A stretch of DNA of 64,000 nt from positions 5,084,001 through 5,148,000 of the forward strand of contig NZ_CP109592.1 of the NCBI RefSeq assembly GCF_036250675.1, written 5' to 3'. Below, in pieces: positions 45,182 to 54,366 of the stretch (the stretch's first letter is position 1; each line of letters starts with the position of its first letter). Below the pieces are notes generated by a model. That model was not told the origin of the DNA. It saw only the letters and a program-made list of their open reading frames with translations, and ran no database searches. Source of the stretch: Streptomyces sp. NBC_01689 (lineage in GTDB: Bacteria > Actinomycetota > Actinomycetes > Streptomycetales > Streptomycetaceae). Made by a program: the position numbers and the translations under genes.

Positions 45182-46699
45182 GTGGAAATGGCCCTGGCGC
45201 CGGAGACCCTGGCGCGTTGGCAGTTCGGCATCACCACCGTCTACCACTTCCTCTTCGTCCCTCTGACGATCTCGCTCGCCGCTCTCACGGCGATTCTGGA
45301 GACCGCCTGGGTGCGGACGGGCAAGGAGCACTACCTCAGGGCGACCAAGTTCTGGGGAAAGCTGTTCCTGATCAATATCGCCATGGGTGTCGTCACCGGC
45401 ATCGTGCAGGAGTTCCAGTTCGGCATGAACTGGTCGGACTACTCGCGCTTCGTCGGTGACGTCTTCGGTGCCCCGCTCGCCTTCGAGGCCCTGATCGCCT
45501 TCTTCTTCGAGTCCACCTTCATCGGGCTGTGGATCTTCGGCTGGGACAAGCTGCCGAAGAAGATCCACCTCGCCTGCATCTGGATGGTCTCCATAGGCAC
45601 CGTTCTGTCGGCGTACTTCATCATGGCCGCCAACTCCTTCATGCAGCATCCGGTCGGCTACCGGCTCGTGAAGAAGGCGGACGGTTCGGTCAGGGCCGAG
45701 CTCACGGACTTCCCCAAGGTGCTCTTCCAGGAGACGGCGCTCGTCAACTTCTGGCACGTCATCAGCGCTTCCATCCTGGTCGGCGGCGCCTTCATGACCG
45801 GCATCGCCGTCTTCCACCTCCGTAAGAAGCGGCACATCCGCACCATGCGGATGTCGCTGAGGCTCGGCCTGGTCACCGCCCTCGTGGGCACGCTCCTCAC
45901 CGTCGTCAGCGCCGACACCCTCGGCAAGGTGATGTACGAGCAGCAGCCGATGAAGATGTCGGCCGCCGAGGCCCTCTGGGACTCGCAGCAGCCCGCGCCC
46001 TTCTCGCTCTTCGCCTACGGCGACGTCGCCGAGGGCCACAACACGGTGGCCATCGAGATACCCGGGGTCCTCTCCTTCCTCGCGAAGAACGATCTCAACG
46101 CCGAGATCCCCGGCATCAACGACATCAACAAGGCCGAACAGGAGAAGTTCGGCCCCGGTGACTACCGCCCCAACATCCCCACGGCCTACTGGGCGTACCG
46201 CTGGATGATCGGCTTCGGCGGGGTCTCGATGGCCCTGTGCACGGCCGGCCTCTGGCTGACCCGGCGGAAGCTCTGGCTGGCGCCGGAACACCGCACCGGG
46301 GACGAGGAAGTGCCGAAGCTCATGCTCACCCGGAGCGTGGAACTGGCGCCGAAGCTGGGCGGCTGGTGGTGGCGGCTGTCCCAGTGGACGCTGATCTTCC
46401 CGCTCATCGGCATCTCCTGGGGCTGGATCTTCACGGAGACGGGACGTCAGCCGTGGGTGGTCTACGGGCTGCTGAGGACCAAGGACGCGGTCTCGCCGGG
46501 AGTCTCCCAGGGCGAGGTGCTGACCTCGCTGATCGTGTTCACCCTCATCTACGCGGTTCTCGCGGTCATCGAGGTGAAGCTGATGCTCAAGTACGTCCGG
46601 CAGGGGCCACCCGAGCTCACCGAGGCCGACCTCAACCCGCCCACCAGGATCGGCGGCGACTCCCAGGACGCCGACAAGCCGATGGCCTTCTCCTACTAG
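45182..46699 (+). CDS. cydA: Cytochrome bd oxidase subunit I
   Basis: A 505-residue haem-binding subunit of the high-affinity quinol oxidase. It starts LARWQFGITTVYHFLFVPLTI, holding a conserved axial-haem histidine. It has a short Q-loop, and GRQPWVVYGLLRTKDAVSP is the typical quinol-oxidising signature. AAGGAGA lies before GTG 45182; ATG 45188 is also feasible. It is the first gene of cydA-cydB-cydCD under Rex control, suited to low oxygen. Confidence 0.96.
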   Translation: MEMALAPETLARWQFGITTVYHFLFVPLTISLAALTAILETAWVRTGKEHYLRATKFWGKLFLINIAMGVVTGIVQEFQFGMNWSDYSRFVGDVFGAPLAFEALIAFFFESTFIGLWIFGWDKLPKKIHLACIWMVSIGTVLSAYFIMAANSFMQHPVGYRLVKKADGSVRAELTDFPKVLFQETALVNFWHVISASILVGGAFMTGIAVFHLRKKRHIRTMRMSLRLGLVTALVGTLLTVVSADTLGKVMYEQQPMKMSAAEALWDSQQPAPFSLFAYGDVAEGHNTVAIEIPGVLSFLAKNDLNAEIPGINDINKAEQEKFGPGDYRPNIPTAYWAYRWMIGFGGVSMALCTAGLWLTRRKLWLAPEHRTGDEEVPKLMLTRSVELAPKLGGWWWRLSQWTLIFPLIGISWGWIFTETGRQPWVVYGLLRTKDAVSPGVSQGEVLTSLIVFTLIYAVLAVIEVKLMLKYVRQGPPELTEADLNPPTRIGGDSQDADKPMAFSY

Positions 46700-46719
46700 G
46701 CCCAGGGAGCTGCTGAGTC

Positions 46720-47727
46720 ATGGAACTGCACGACGTCTGGTTCGTCCTCATCGCGGTCCTGTGGACCGGGTACTTCTTCCTGGAGGGCTTCGACTTCGGG
46801 GTCGGTGTGCTCACGGGACTGCTTGCCCGCGACCGTGCCGAGAAGCGCGTCCTCATCAACACCATCGGCCCGGTCTGGGACGGCAACGAGGTGTGGCTGC
46901 TCTCCGCGGGCGGGGCGACCTTCGCCGCCTTCCCGGAGTGGTACGCCACGCTCTTCTCCGGCTTCTACCTGCCGCTGCTGCTCATCCTGGTCTGCCTGAT
47001 CGTGCGCGGTGTCGCCTTCGAGTACCGCGCCAAGCGGCCCGAGGAGAAGTGGCAGCGCAACTGGGAGACGGCGATCTTCTGGACCTCCCTGATCCCCGCC
47101 TTCCTGTGGGGGGTGGCCTTCGGCAACATCGTGCACGGAGTGAAGATCGACAAGAGCTTCGAGTACGTGGGCAGCCTCGGAGACCTGCTCAACCCGTACG
47201 CGATTCTCGGTGGTCTGGTCACCCTGACCCTGTTCACCTTCCACGGGACCGTGTTCGTCGGGCTCAAGACCGTGGGGGGCATCCGGGAGCGGGCCCGCGG
47301 GCTCTCGCTCCGCGTGGGTCTGGTCACCGCGGTGCTGGCCCTCGTCTTCCTGACCTGGACCCAGGCGGACAACGGGGACGGGAAGTCGCTGGCCGCGATG
47401 ATCGTGGCCGTGGTCGCTCTGGTCGTCGCCGTGGTGGCGGCGCGCGCGGGACGCGAGGGGTGGGCGTTCGCCCTGTCGGGGCTGACCATCGTGGCCGCCG
47501 TCGCGATGCTCTTCCTGACGCTCTTCCCGAACGTCATGCCGTCCTCGCTCGACGAGGACTGGAGCCTGACGGTCACGAACGCCTCGTCGAGCCCCTACAC
47601 CCTCAAGATCATGACCTGGTGCGCCGGGATCGCCACGCCGATCGTCCTGCTCTACCAGGGCTGGACCTACTGGGTGTTCCGCAAGCGGATCGGTACGCAC
47701 CACATCGCCGCGGACATCGCGCACTGA
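46720..47727 (+). CDS. cydB: Cytochrome bd oxidase subunit II
   Basis: A 335-residue membrane subunit with about eight helices. It opens ELHDVWFVLIAVLWTGYFFLEGFDFGVG and has INTIGPVWDGNEVWLLSAGG, both hallmarks of CydB. It lies 20 nt downstream of cydA. Two parS sites lie between it and cydCD. Confidence 0.96.
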   Translation: MELHDVWFVLIAVLWTGYFFLEGFDFGVGVLTGLLARDRAEKRVLINTIGPVWDGNEVWLLSAGGATFAAFPEWYATLFSGFYLPLLLILVCLIVRGVAFEYRAKRPEEKWQRNWETAIFWTSLIPAFLWGVAFGNIVHGVKIDKSFEYVGSLGDLLNPYAILGGLVTLTLFTFHGTVFVGLKTVGGIRERARGLSLRVGLVTAVLALVFLTWTQADNGDGKSLAAMIVAVVALVVAVVAARAGREGWAFALSGLTIVAAVAMLFLTLFPNVMPSSLDEDWSLTVTNASSSPYTLKIMTWCAGIATPIVLLYQGWTYWVFRKRIGTHHIAADIAH

Positions 47728-47743
47728 ATCCGACGTAAGGGCA

Positions 47744-47759
47744 TGTTTCACGTGAAACA
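47744..47759. other. parS site between cydB and cydCD
   Basis: A perfect TGTTTCACGTGAAACA within a 22-bp palindrome (47741-47762). It is 36 bp from the next site. Confidence 0.95.
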
Positions 47760-47778
47760 TGCCGGATGAGCCAGGGGT

Positions 47779-50700
47779 GTGTTTCACGTGAAACCGATCG
47801 ATCCGCGTCTGCTGCGGTACGCCCGTGCCACCCGCGCCTTCCTGCTGACGGTCGTGGGGCTGGGTGCGGTCGGAGCGCTGCTGGTCATCGCCCAGGCCAT
47901 GCTCATCGCGGAGGTGGTGGTCGGTGCCTTCCAGCACGGTCACTCGGCTCCGGAGCTTCGTACCCCCCTGCTTCTGCTGGTCGCGGTCGCCGGGGGGCGG
48001 GCTTTCGTGGCATGGCTCACCGAACTCGCCGCGCACCGGGCGAGCGCGGCCGTCAAGTCGGAACTGCGGGGACGGTTGCTGGAGCGGGCCGCAGCGCTCG
48101 GACCCGGGTGGCTGGGCGGACAGCGCACCGGGTCGCTGGTCGCCCTCGCCACACGGGGCGTGGACGCGCTCGACGCCTACTTCTCGCGCTACCTCCCGCA
48201 GTTGGGTCTCGCGATCGTGGTGCCCGTGGCGGTGCTCGCGCGGATCGTCACCGAGGACTGGGTGTCGGCGGCGATCATCGTTGTCACCCTTCCGCTCATC
48301 CCCCTGTTCATGGCCCTGATCGGCTGGGTCACACGATCCCGGATGGACCGTCAGTGGCGCCTGCTGTCACGGCTCTCGGGGCACTTCCTGGACGTGGTCG
48401 CCGGACTGCCGACCCTCAAGGTCTTCGGCAGGGCCAAGGCCCAGGCCGAGTCGATCCGGCGGATCACCGGCGCGTACCGCCAGGCGACCCTGCGGACCCT
48501 GCAGATCGCCTTCCTGTCCTCCCTCGCGCTGGAACTGCTCGCCACGATCTCGGTCGCCCTGGTCGCCGTGACCATCGGAATGCGCCTGGTCCACGGCGAC
48601 ATGGATCTGTACGTGGGGATCGTCATCCTCGTCCTGGCTCCCGAGGCCTATCTGCCGCTGCGCCAGGTGGGGGCGCAGTACCACGCCGCCGCGGAGGGGG
48701 TCGCCGCGGCCGAGGAGATCTTCTCGGTCCTGGAGACCCCGTTGCCGGCAGGTGGTTCGCGCCCCGTGCCGGCCGGCCGGATCACCTTCGACGCGGTGAC
48801 GGTCCACTACCCCGGACGCTCCGCGGAAGCGGTCTCCGGTGTCTCCTTCACGGTCGCACCGGGTGAGACGGTGGCTCTCGTCGGACCCAGCGGTGTGGGC
48901 AAGTCGACCCTCCTGGACGTCCTGCTGGGGTTCGTGGAACCCACCGCGGGCCGCGTGTGCGTGGGAGGGACCGATCTCATCGACGGCGACCTCGCGGAGT
49001 GGCGCTCACGTGTGGCCTGGGTGCCGCAGCGGCCGCACCTCTTCGCGGGCTCGATCGCGGAGAACGTACGACTGGCGCGGCCCGACGCCGACGACACGGC
49101 GGTACGGCGGGCGCTCGCCGACGCGGGCGCGCTGGAGTTCGTGGACGCGCTGCCCGGCGGCGCCGGCACGGTGCTCGGCGAGGACGGCGGCGGCCTCTCC
49201 GCCGGACAGCGCCAACGCCTCGCCCTGGCCCGGGCGTTCCTGGCGGACCGGCCGGTGCTGCTCCTCGACGAGCCGACCGCCTCGCTCGACGGCACGACGG
49301 AGGCGGAGGTCGTGGCGGCGGTGCGCAGGCTCGCCGTCGGACGGACGGTCCTGCTGGTCGTGCACCGGCCCGCGCTGCTGGAAGTGGCGGACCGCGTGGT
49401 GCGACTGGAGCCCGGTGCGCCCGGCGCGGTGTCCCGGTCCGAGCACGACGAGCCCGCGCGGGACGGGGCGCCGTCCCGCCCGGCCGAACCGGAAGAAGCG
49501 TCCACGGCCGGCGCGGAGGAGTCCTCCGGGGTCTCCCGGGGGCGCGGCGACGTCCTCGCCCGGGTCCGTGCCACGGCCGGTCCCCGCAGCGGGCGTTTCG
49601 TACTCGCGCTCCTGCTCGCGAGCCTCGCGCTCGCCAGCGCCGTCGGTCTGACGGCGACCTCGGGATGGCTCATCTCGCGGGCGTCCCAGCACCCGCCGGT
49701 CATGTATCTGATGCTGGCGGTGACGGCCACGCGGGCGTTCGGGATCGGCCGCGCCGTCTTCCGTTACGCCGAGCGGCTCGTGTCGCACGACGCGGTGCTG
49801 CGGATGCTGGCCGACACCCGCGTAGCCGTCTACCGGCGTCTGGAGCGTCTCGCGCCGGCGGGGCTGCGTAGAACCCGACGCGGGGATCTGCTCTCGCGGC
49901 TCGTCGCGGACGTGGACGCGCTGCAGGACTACTGGCTGCGGTGGCTGCTGCCCGCCGGAGCGGCGGCCCTGGTGTCCGCCGCCTCCGTGGGCTTCACCGC
50001 CTGGCTGCTGCCCGAGGCCGGTGCCGCCCTCGCGGGCGGGCTGCTGGTGGCCGGGGCCGGGGTGCCGCTCGTGACCGGGGCCGTCGCGCGCCGCGCACAG
50101 CGGCGGCTGGCCCCCGCCCGCGGAGTCCTGGCGACCCGCGTCACCGATCTCCTCACGGGCACGGCCGAGTTGACGGTCGCGGGCGCGCTGGCCGCCCGTA
50201 CCGCCGAGGCGCGCCGGGCCGACACCGTGCTGACCCGTATCGCCGCGCGGTCCGCCACCGCGAGCGCCCTCGGTGACGGGCTCACTGCCCTGGCGACCGG
50301 CCTCACCGTCACCGCGACCGCACTGCTCGGGGCCCAGGCGGTGGCGAGCGGACGACTGACGGGCGTCGCGATGGCCGTGGTCGTCCTCACCCCGCTGGCC
50401 GCCTTCGAGGCCGTTTCGGGACTGCCGCTCGCCGTCCAGCACCGCCAGCGGGCGCGCGAGAGCGCGGGACGCGTGTACGAGATCCTGGACGCTCCCGACC
50501 CCGTGCGCGAACCGGAGCGGCCGAGGCCCGCGCCTCCGTCGCCCTTCCCGCTGCGGGTGCGCGGGCTCACGGCCCGTCACCCCGGCCAGGACCGGGACGC
50601 GCTGAGCGGGCTCGACCTGACTCTCGAACGGGGCCGCAGGATCGCCGTCGTGGGCCCCTCCGGCTCCGGCAAGACCACGCTGGCCCAGGTGCTGCTGCGT

Positions 50701-51366
50701 TTCCTGGACGCGGACGCGGGGACGTACACACTGGCCGGCACCGACGCGGACGCCCTGGACGGGGACGACGTACGCCGTCTGGTCGGACTCTGCGCCCAGG
50801 ACGCGCATCTCTTCGACAGCAGTGTGCGGGAGAACCTGCTGCTGGCCAGGAAGAACGCCACGGAGGGTGAGCTGCGCGACGCGCTCGCCCGCGCCCGGCT
50901 CCTGGAGTGGACGGACGGGCTGCCCGACGGCCTCGACACCCTGATCGGTGAGCACGGGGCACGGCTGTCCGGCGGTCAGCGCCGACGGCTGGGGCTCGCC
51001 CGGGCACTGCTGGCCAACTTCCCCGTCCTCGTCCTGGACGAGCCGGCGGAACACCTCGACCTGCCGACGGCCGACGCGCTCACCGCGGACCTGCTGGCCG
51101 CGACCGAGGGCCGTACGACCCTGCTGATCACCCACCGCCTGGCCGGTCTGGAAGCGGTGGACGAGGTGATCGTGCTGGCCGGGGGCCGGGTGGCGCAGCG
51201 GGGCGGGTACGCCGAGCTGTCCGCGGCGGAGGGACCGCTGCGGGAGATGCTGGAGCGGGAGGCGGCGGGGGATCTGCTCGCCGGAGCGGCGGTCGGTGGG
51301 GACGGGAGTGTTCCCGGGCCCCGGCGCACGCGTGACGCCGTCGGCGCCGTGTCCGACTTTCGGTAG
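47779..51366 (+). CDS. cydCD: Fused CydC/CydD ABC transporter
   Basis: A 1195-residue fusion of two ABC half-exporters. CydDC exports thiols such as glutathione and cysteine and is needed to assemble cytochrome bd. Half 1 has six helices, Walker A GPSGVGKST (K375), signature LSAGQRQRLALARAF and LLLDEPTASLD. After an acidic linker, half 2 has Walker A GPSGSGKTT (K965), LSGGQRRRLGLARAL and VLVLDEPAEHLD. The fused form is usual in streptomycetes. The start could be GTG 47779 or the GTG at 47788, also within parS, and no strong ribosome-binding site is visible apart from AGGGG. Confidence 0.94.
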   Translation: MFHVKPIDPRLLRYARATRAFLLTVVGLGAVGALLVIAQAMLIAEVVVGAFQHGHSAPELRTPLLLLVAVAGGRAFVAWLTELAAHRASAAVKSELRGRLLERAAALGPGWLGGQRTGSLVALATRGVDALDAYFSRYLPQLGLAIVVPVAVLARIVTEDWVSAAIIVVTLPLIPLFMALIGWVTRSRMDRQWRLLSRLSGHFLDVVAGLPTLKVFGRAKAQAESIRRITGAYRQATLRTLQIAFLSSLALELLATISVALVAVTIGMRLVHGDMDLYVGIVILVLAPEAYLPLRQVGAQYHAAAEGVAAAEEIFSVLETPLPAGGSRPVPAGRITFDAVTVHYPGRSAEAVSGVSFTVAPGETVALVGPSGVGKSTLLDVLLGFVEPTAGRVCVGGTDLIDGDLAEWRSRVAWVPQRPHLFAGSIAENVRLARPDADDTAVRRALADAGALEFVDALPGGAGTVLGEDGGGLSAGQRQRLALARAFLADRPVLLLDEPTASLDGTTEAEVVAAVRRLAVGRTVLLVVHRPALLEVADRVVRLEPGAPGAVSRSEHDEPARDGAPSRPAEPEEASTAGAEESSGVSRGRGDVLARVRATAGPRSGRFVLALLLASLALASAVGLTATSGWLISRASQHPPVMYLMLAVTATRAFGIGRAVFRYAERLVSHDAVLRMLADTRVAVYRRLERLAPAGLRRTRRGDLLSRLVADVDALQDYWLRWLLPAGAAALVSAASVGFTAWLLPEAGAALAGGLLVAGAGVPLVTGAVARRAQRRLAPARGVLATRVTDLLTGTAELTVAGALAARTAEARRADTVLTRIAARSATASALGDGLTALATGLTVTATALLGAQAVASGRLTGVAMAVVVLTPLAAFEAVSGLPLAVQHRQRARESAGRVYEILDAPDPVREPERPRPAPPSPFPLRVRGLTARHPGQDRDALSGLDLTLERGRRIAVVGPSGSGKTTLAQVLLRFLDADAGTYTLAGTDADALDGDDVRRLVGLCAQDAHLFDSSVRENLLLARKNATEGELRDALARARLLEWTDGLPDGLDTLIGEHGARLSGGQRRRLGLARALLANFPVLVLDEPAEHLDLPTADALTADLLAATEGRTTLLITHRLAGLEAVDEVIVLAGGRVAQRGGYAELSAAEGPLREMLEREAAGDLLAGAAVGGDGSVPGPRRTRDAVGAVSDFR
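47780..47795. other. parS site overlapping the cydCD start codon
   Basis: Perfect core 47781-47794. The GTG start at 47779 runs into it, so parS codes the first residues M-F-H-V-K. Confidence 0.95.
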
Positions 51367-51392
51367 CGGAAGCCACTCATTACGCTCGAGGC

Positions 51393-53090
51393 ATGCCAGC
51401 GGCTCCCGAGGCCTCCGCCTCGCCCGGCCCGGACGGCGGCCAGGACCTGCCACGTCTCCTCGACGCGATGCGGGCGATCGGCGCGGAGCTGGAGCTGCAC
51501 GCGACGCTGGACCGGGTCTGCGAGACCGCGGCGGCGCTGACGGACGCGCGCTATGCGGCGATCGGGGTCGTCGAGGAGGACGGCGAGGGTCTCGCGGAGT
51601 TCGCGTACCACGGGATCGACGAGGAGACCGCGCGGCGGATCGGACGGCTGCCCGACGGCCACCGGGGACTGCTCGGGGCGCTCATCCACGATCCGGGGAC
51701 GGTACGGCTCACGCACCTGGACGAGGACGGGCGCTCGTGCGGGTTCCCCGAGCACCATCCGCCGATGCGCAGCTTCCTCGGGGTTCCGATCCGCGTGCAG
51801 GGCGAGATCTTCGGGAACCTCTACCTGGCGGAGAAGCGCGACGGCCGCCCGTTCGGGGACAACGACCTCGGCATGGTCCGGGTGCTGGCCGCGGAGGCGG
51901 GCATCGCGATCGGCAACGCCCGGCTGTACGAGGCGGCCCAGCAGCGCGAGCGCTGGATCGACGGCTCGGTGGCCGTCACCACGGCACTGCTCGCGGGCGG
52001 CGACGCCGAGGACGCGCTCCAGGTCGTCGCGGAACAGGCGCGGCGGCTCTCCCGCGCGGCGGCCGGGATCGTCCTGCTCCCCGCCGACGAGGGGGGCCTG
52101 GAGATCACCGCGGTCGCGAAGGACCGGCCGTCCCAGGCGCTCGGCGTCGTCATCCCTGCGGAGAGCGAGCTGGTCGCCGAACTCCTGCGCGGCCAGGCCG
52201 TGTTCCTCGACGACGCGGCCACCGATCCGCGCATCCTCACCACTTTCGGCCGTGCCTACGGCCCGATGATGATGCTCCCGCTGCAGGGCGAGAGCCGGCT
52301 CCTGGGCGCGCTCGTCACCCCCAGGGAACGCGGCGCCCGCCCGTTCACCGCCTCCGAACACGCCCTGGGCGCGCACTTCGCCTCGCAGGCCGCGCTGGCC
52401 CTGATGATGGCCGAGGCACAGCGCGCCCGGGAGCGGCTCGCGGTCTACGAGGACCGCGACCGGATCGCCCGCGACCTGCACGATCTGGTCATCCAGCGGC
52501 TGTTCGCGACCGGGATGATGCTGGAGAGCGCCCAGCGGTCCTCGGGTGTGCCCGAGGTGCGGGAGGGCGTCGGCAAGGCGGTCGACGAGCTGGACGTCAC
52601 CATCCAGGAGATCCGTACCGCCATCTTCGCGCTCCGGCAGGGTCCCGCCGAGGCGCCTTCGGGGCTGCGGACCCGGGTGCTGCGGGAGATCAACATGGCC
52701 GCCGTGCCGCTCGGTTTCCAGCCCGTCCACCACTTCGTCGGACCCGTCGACACGGCCGTCGACGAACTGACCGGCAAGAACCTCATCGCGGCCCTGCGTG
52801 AGGCGCTCTCCAACGCCTTCCGGCATTCCGGGGCCTCCCGCATCGAGGTCGTCGTCGACGCGACGGCCACGCTGCGGGACGGGCGGGCCGGGGTACGGCT
52901 GAGTGTCGCGGACGACGGTGTCGGCATCCCCGACCGCGGCAGGCGCAGCGGTCTGACGAATCTCCGGCGCAGGGCCGAGGCACTGGGCGGCGAGAGCTGG
53001 TACGGGCCGGGAACCGGTGCGGACGGCGGCGGTACGACGGTGGTGTGGCAGGCGCCGTCGGGGCCACGGGCGGGTGTGCCGCGGCGCTGA
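51393..53090 (+). CDS. DosS/DevS-like sensor histidine kinase with two GAF domains
   Basis: A 565-residue soluble kinase. GAF-A (about 40-185) has the DosS-like HHPPMRSFLGVPIR and IFGNLYLAEKRDGRPF. GAF-B lies at about 205-350. HisKA_3 is RDRIARDLHDLVIQRLF, with phospho-acceptor H363. An HATPase domain ends with DDGVGIPDRGRRSGLTNLRRRAE. In mycobacterial DosS the GAF-A haem ligand lies near the equivalent of the HH pair, so haem-based O2/redox sensing is plausible but inferred. No response regulator is adjacent. It is 26 nt downstream of cydCD and may be cotranscribed. Confidence 0.88.
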   Translation: MPAAPEASASPGPDGGQDLPRLLDAMRAIGAELELHATLDRVCETAAALTDARYAAIGVVEEDGEGLAEFAYHGIDEETARRIGRLPDGHRGLLGALIHDPGTVRLTHLDEDGRSCGFPEHHPPMRSFLGVPIRVQGEIFGNLYLAEKRDGRPFGDNDLGMVRVLAAEAGIAIGNARLYEAAQQRERWIDGSVAVTTALLAGGDAEDALQVVAEQARRLSRAAAGIVLLPADEGGLEITAVAKDRPSQALGVVIPAESELVAELLRGQAVFLDDAATDPRILTTFGRAYGPMMMLPLQGESRLLGALVTPRERGARPFTASEHALGAHFASQAALALMMAEAQRARERLAVYEDRDRIARDLHDLVIQRLFATGMMLESAQRSSGVPEVREGVGKAVDELDVTIQEIRTAIFALRQGPAEAPSGLRTRVLREINMAAVPLGFQPVHHFVGPVDTAVDELTGKNLIAALREALSNAFRHSGASRIEVVVDATATLRDGRAGVRLSVADDGVGIPDRGRRSGLTNLRRRAEALGGESWYGPGTGADGGGTTVVWQAPSGPRAGVPRR

Positions 53091-53161
53091 GGGCCGTTCG
53101 GGGGTGCGCGTCCCCCGGGCGTACGACGTGAACAGGACGGCCGGTGCCGGACCGGCACACG

Positions 53162-54163
53162 ATGGCCGGTATGGGATCGACTCGCCGCCGCCCCTTGCTC
53201 GTACCGGCACTGCTGTGTGTCCTCGTCTTCTTCGTGGCCCGGCCCTCGACGGCCGGTGGTGAGGCCCGGGGCGGACCGGGGGGTGACTCGGGTGCCGGGG
53301 CCAGGGTGATGCGGCTGTACGAGGACGTGTCCGCGGTGGAGCGGCAGTACGAGGAAGGGCGGCGTCAGGCCGTCGCGTTGCGGGCCGAGGCGGACCGGGC
53401 CGCGCGGACCCGCGCCCACGCGGGGCAGGGCCGCGTGGCGGCGGGCGGGGGGCCGGCGGGTGCGGCACGACCCACGCGCGGTCGGCGGGAGGTGTCGCGG
53501 ACGGAGCCCGGCGACGGCACCGAGGCGCCCGCGAGCGCCCGGGGCGACTCGGGGCTCGCCGCCGAGGAGGCCCGGGCCCGGTCGCGGTGGCGGGCGGCGG
53601 AGCGGCGGAACGCCGTTCTCGCCGGGGCGTGGCGGACCGTTCTGGCGAGGCTGGAGGAGGCGCGGTCGGCGCTCGAGGCGGAGGCGGAGGCGTCCGTGGC
53701 GGCGGGTTCCTGCCGGGGTGCCGTCCGGCTCGGCCGGCCGGCGGCGGGCCACCGGGCGGGATGGGTGGCGCCGGTGGGGACGTACCGGGTCTCCGCGGGT
53801 TTCGGCGCGGGCGGTGGGCACTGGGCGCACCGCCACACGGGTCAGGACTTCGCGGTACCCGTCGGCACGCCGGTGCGGGCGGTCGGGGCGGGCCGGGTGG
53901 TGCGCGTGTCGTGCGGCGGCGCCTTCGGGATCGCGGTCGAGGTGGAGCACCCGGACGGCGACCGCACGCGGTACGCGCATCTCGCGGACGTCACCGTCGA
54001 GCGGGGGCGGCGGGTCGCGGCCGGGGAGTGGATCGGGCAGTCGGGCACGACCGGCAACTCGACCGGCCCGCATCTGCACTTCGAGGTGCGGACCGGAGCC
54101 CGGCCGGGGTCCGCGGTCGATCCCGTGCCGTGGCTGGCCCGGCACGGGATCGCGGTCCGGTAG
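53162..54163 (+). CDS. Secreted M23 peptidoglycan endopeptidase
   Basis: A protein of about 333 residues with an N-terminal signal segment (RRRPLLVPALLCVLVFFVA), an Arg/Ala-rich coiled-coil-like region and a C-terminal LytM/M23 domain. The zinc motifs H-x(3)-D (HRHTGQDFAVP) and H-x-H (GPHLHFEVR) are intact. The likely role is cell-wall remodelling. Start is ATG 53162 or ATG 53171; both lack a strong Shine-Dalgarno. Confidence 0.87.
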   Translation: MAGMGSTRRRPLLVPALLCVLVFFVARPSTAGGEARGGPGGDSGAGARVMRLYEDVSAVERQYEEGRRQAVALRAEADRAARTRAHAGQGRVAAGGGPAGAARPTRGRREVSRTEPGDGTEAPASARGDSGLAAEEARARSRWRAAERRNAVLAGAWRTVLARLEEARSALEAEAEASVAAGSCRGAVRLGRPAAGHRAGWVAPVGTYRVSAGFGAGGGHWAHRHTGQDFAVPVGTPVRAVGAGRVVRVSCGGAFGIAVEVEHPDGDRTRYAHLADVTVERGRRVAAGEWIGQSGTTGNSTGPHLHFEVRTGARPGSAVDPVPWLARHGIAVR

Positions 54164-54165
54164 AC

Positions 54166-54342
54166 GTGAGGCACGCCGTGCGGCTTCGGGGAGCGCTGGC
54201 GCGACGCGGTCGGCCGGTTCGTGACACCCGCGCGTCCGTCTTTCCGCGGCGGTGCGGGGACGAGGGCCCGGCGGGCGTGAGGCCCGCCGCGCGGCTTCCC
54301 GGAGCGTCGCGGGCTCGTCTCGCGCCGGTTCGTGACGCCTGC
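54166..54342. repeat. Pair of ~66-bp imperfect direct repeats
   Basis: Copy A is 54166-54231 and copy B 54277-54342. Both run GTGAGGC(A/C)CGCC...GCGGCTTC...GGAGCG...CGCCGGTTCGTGAC or close variants. They flank a GGCGGGC/GCCCGCC hairpin (54270-54288). They lie in the 203-bp gap between the M23 and HAD genes, and nothing else is seen there. Confidence 0.65.
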
Positions 54343-54366
54343 TCGAATCGTTTCTGCCGACCGGTG

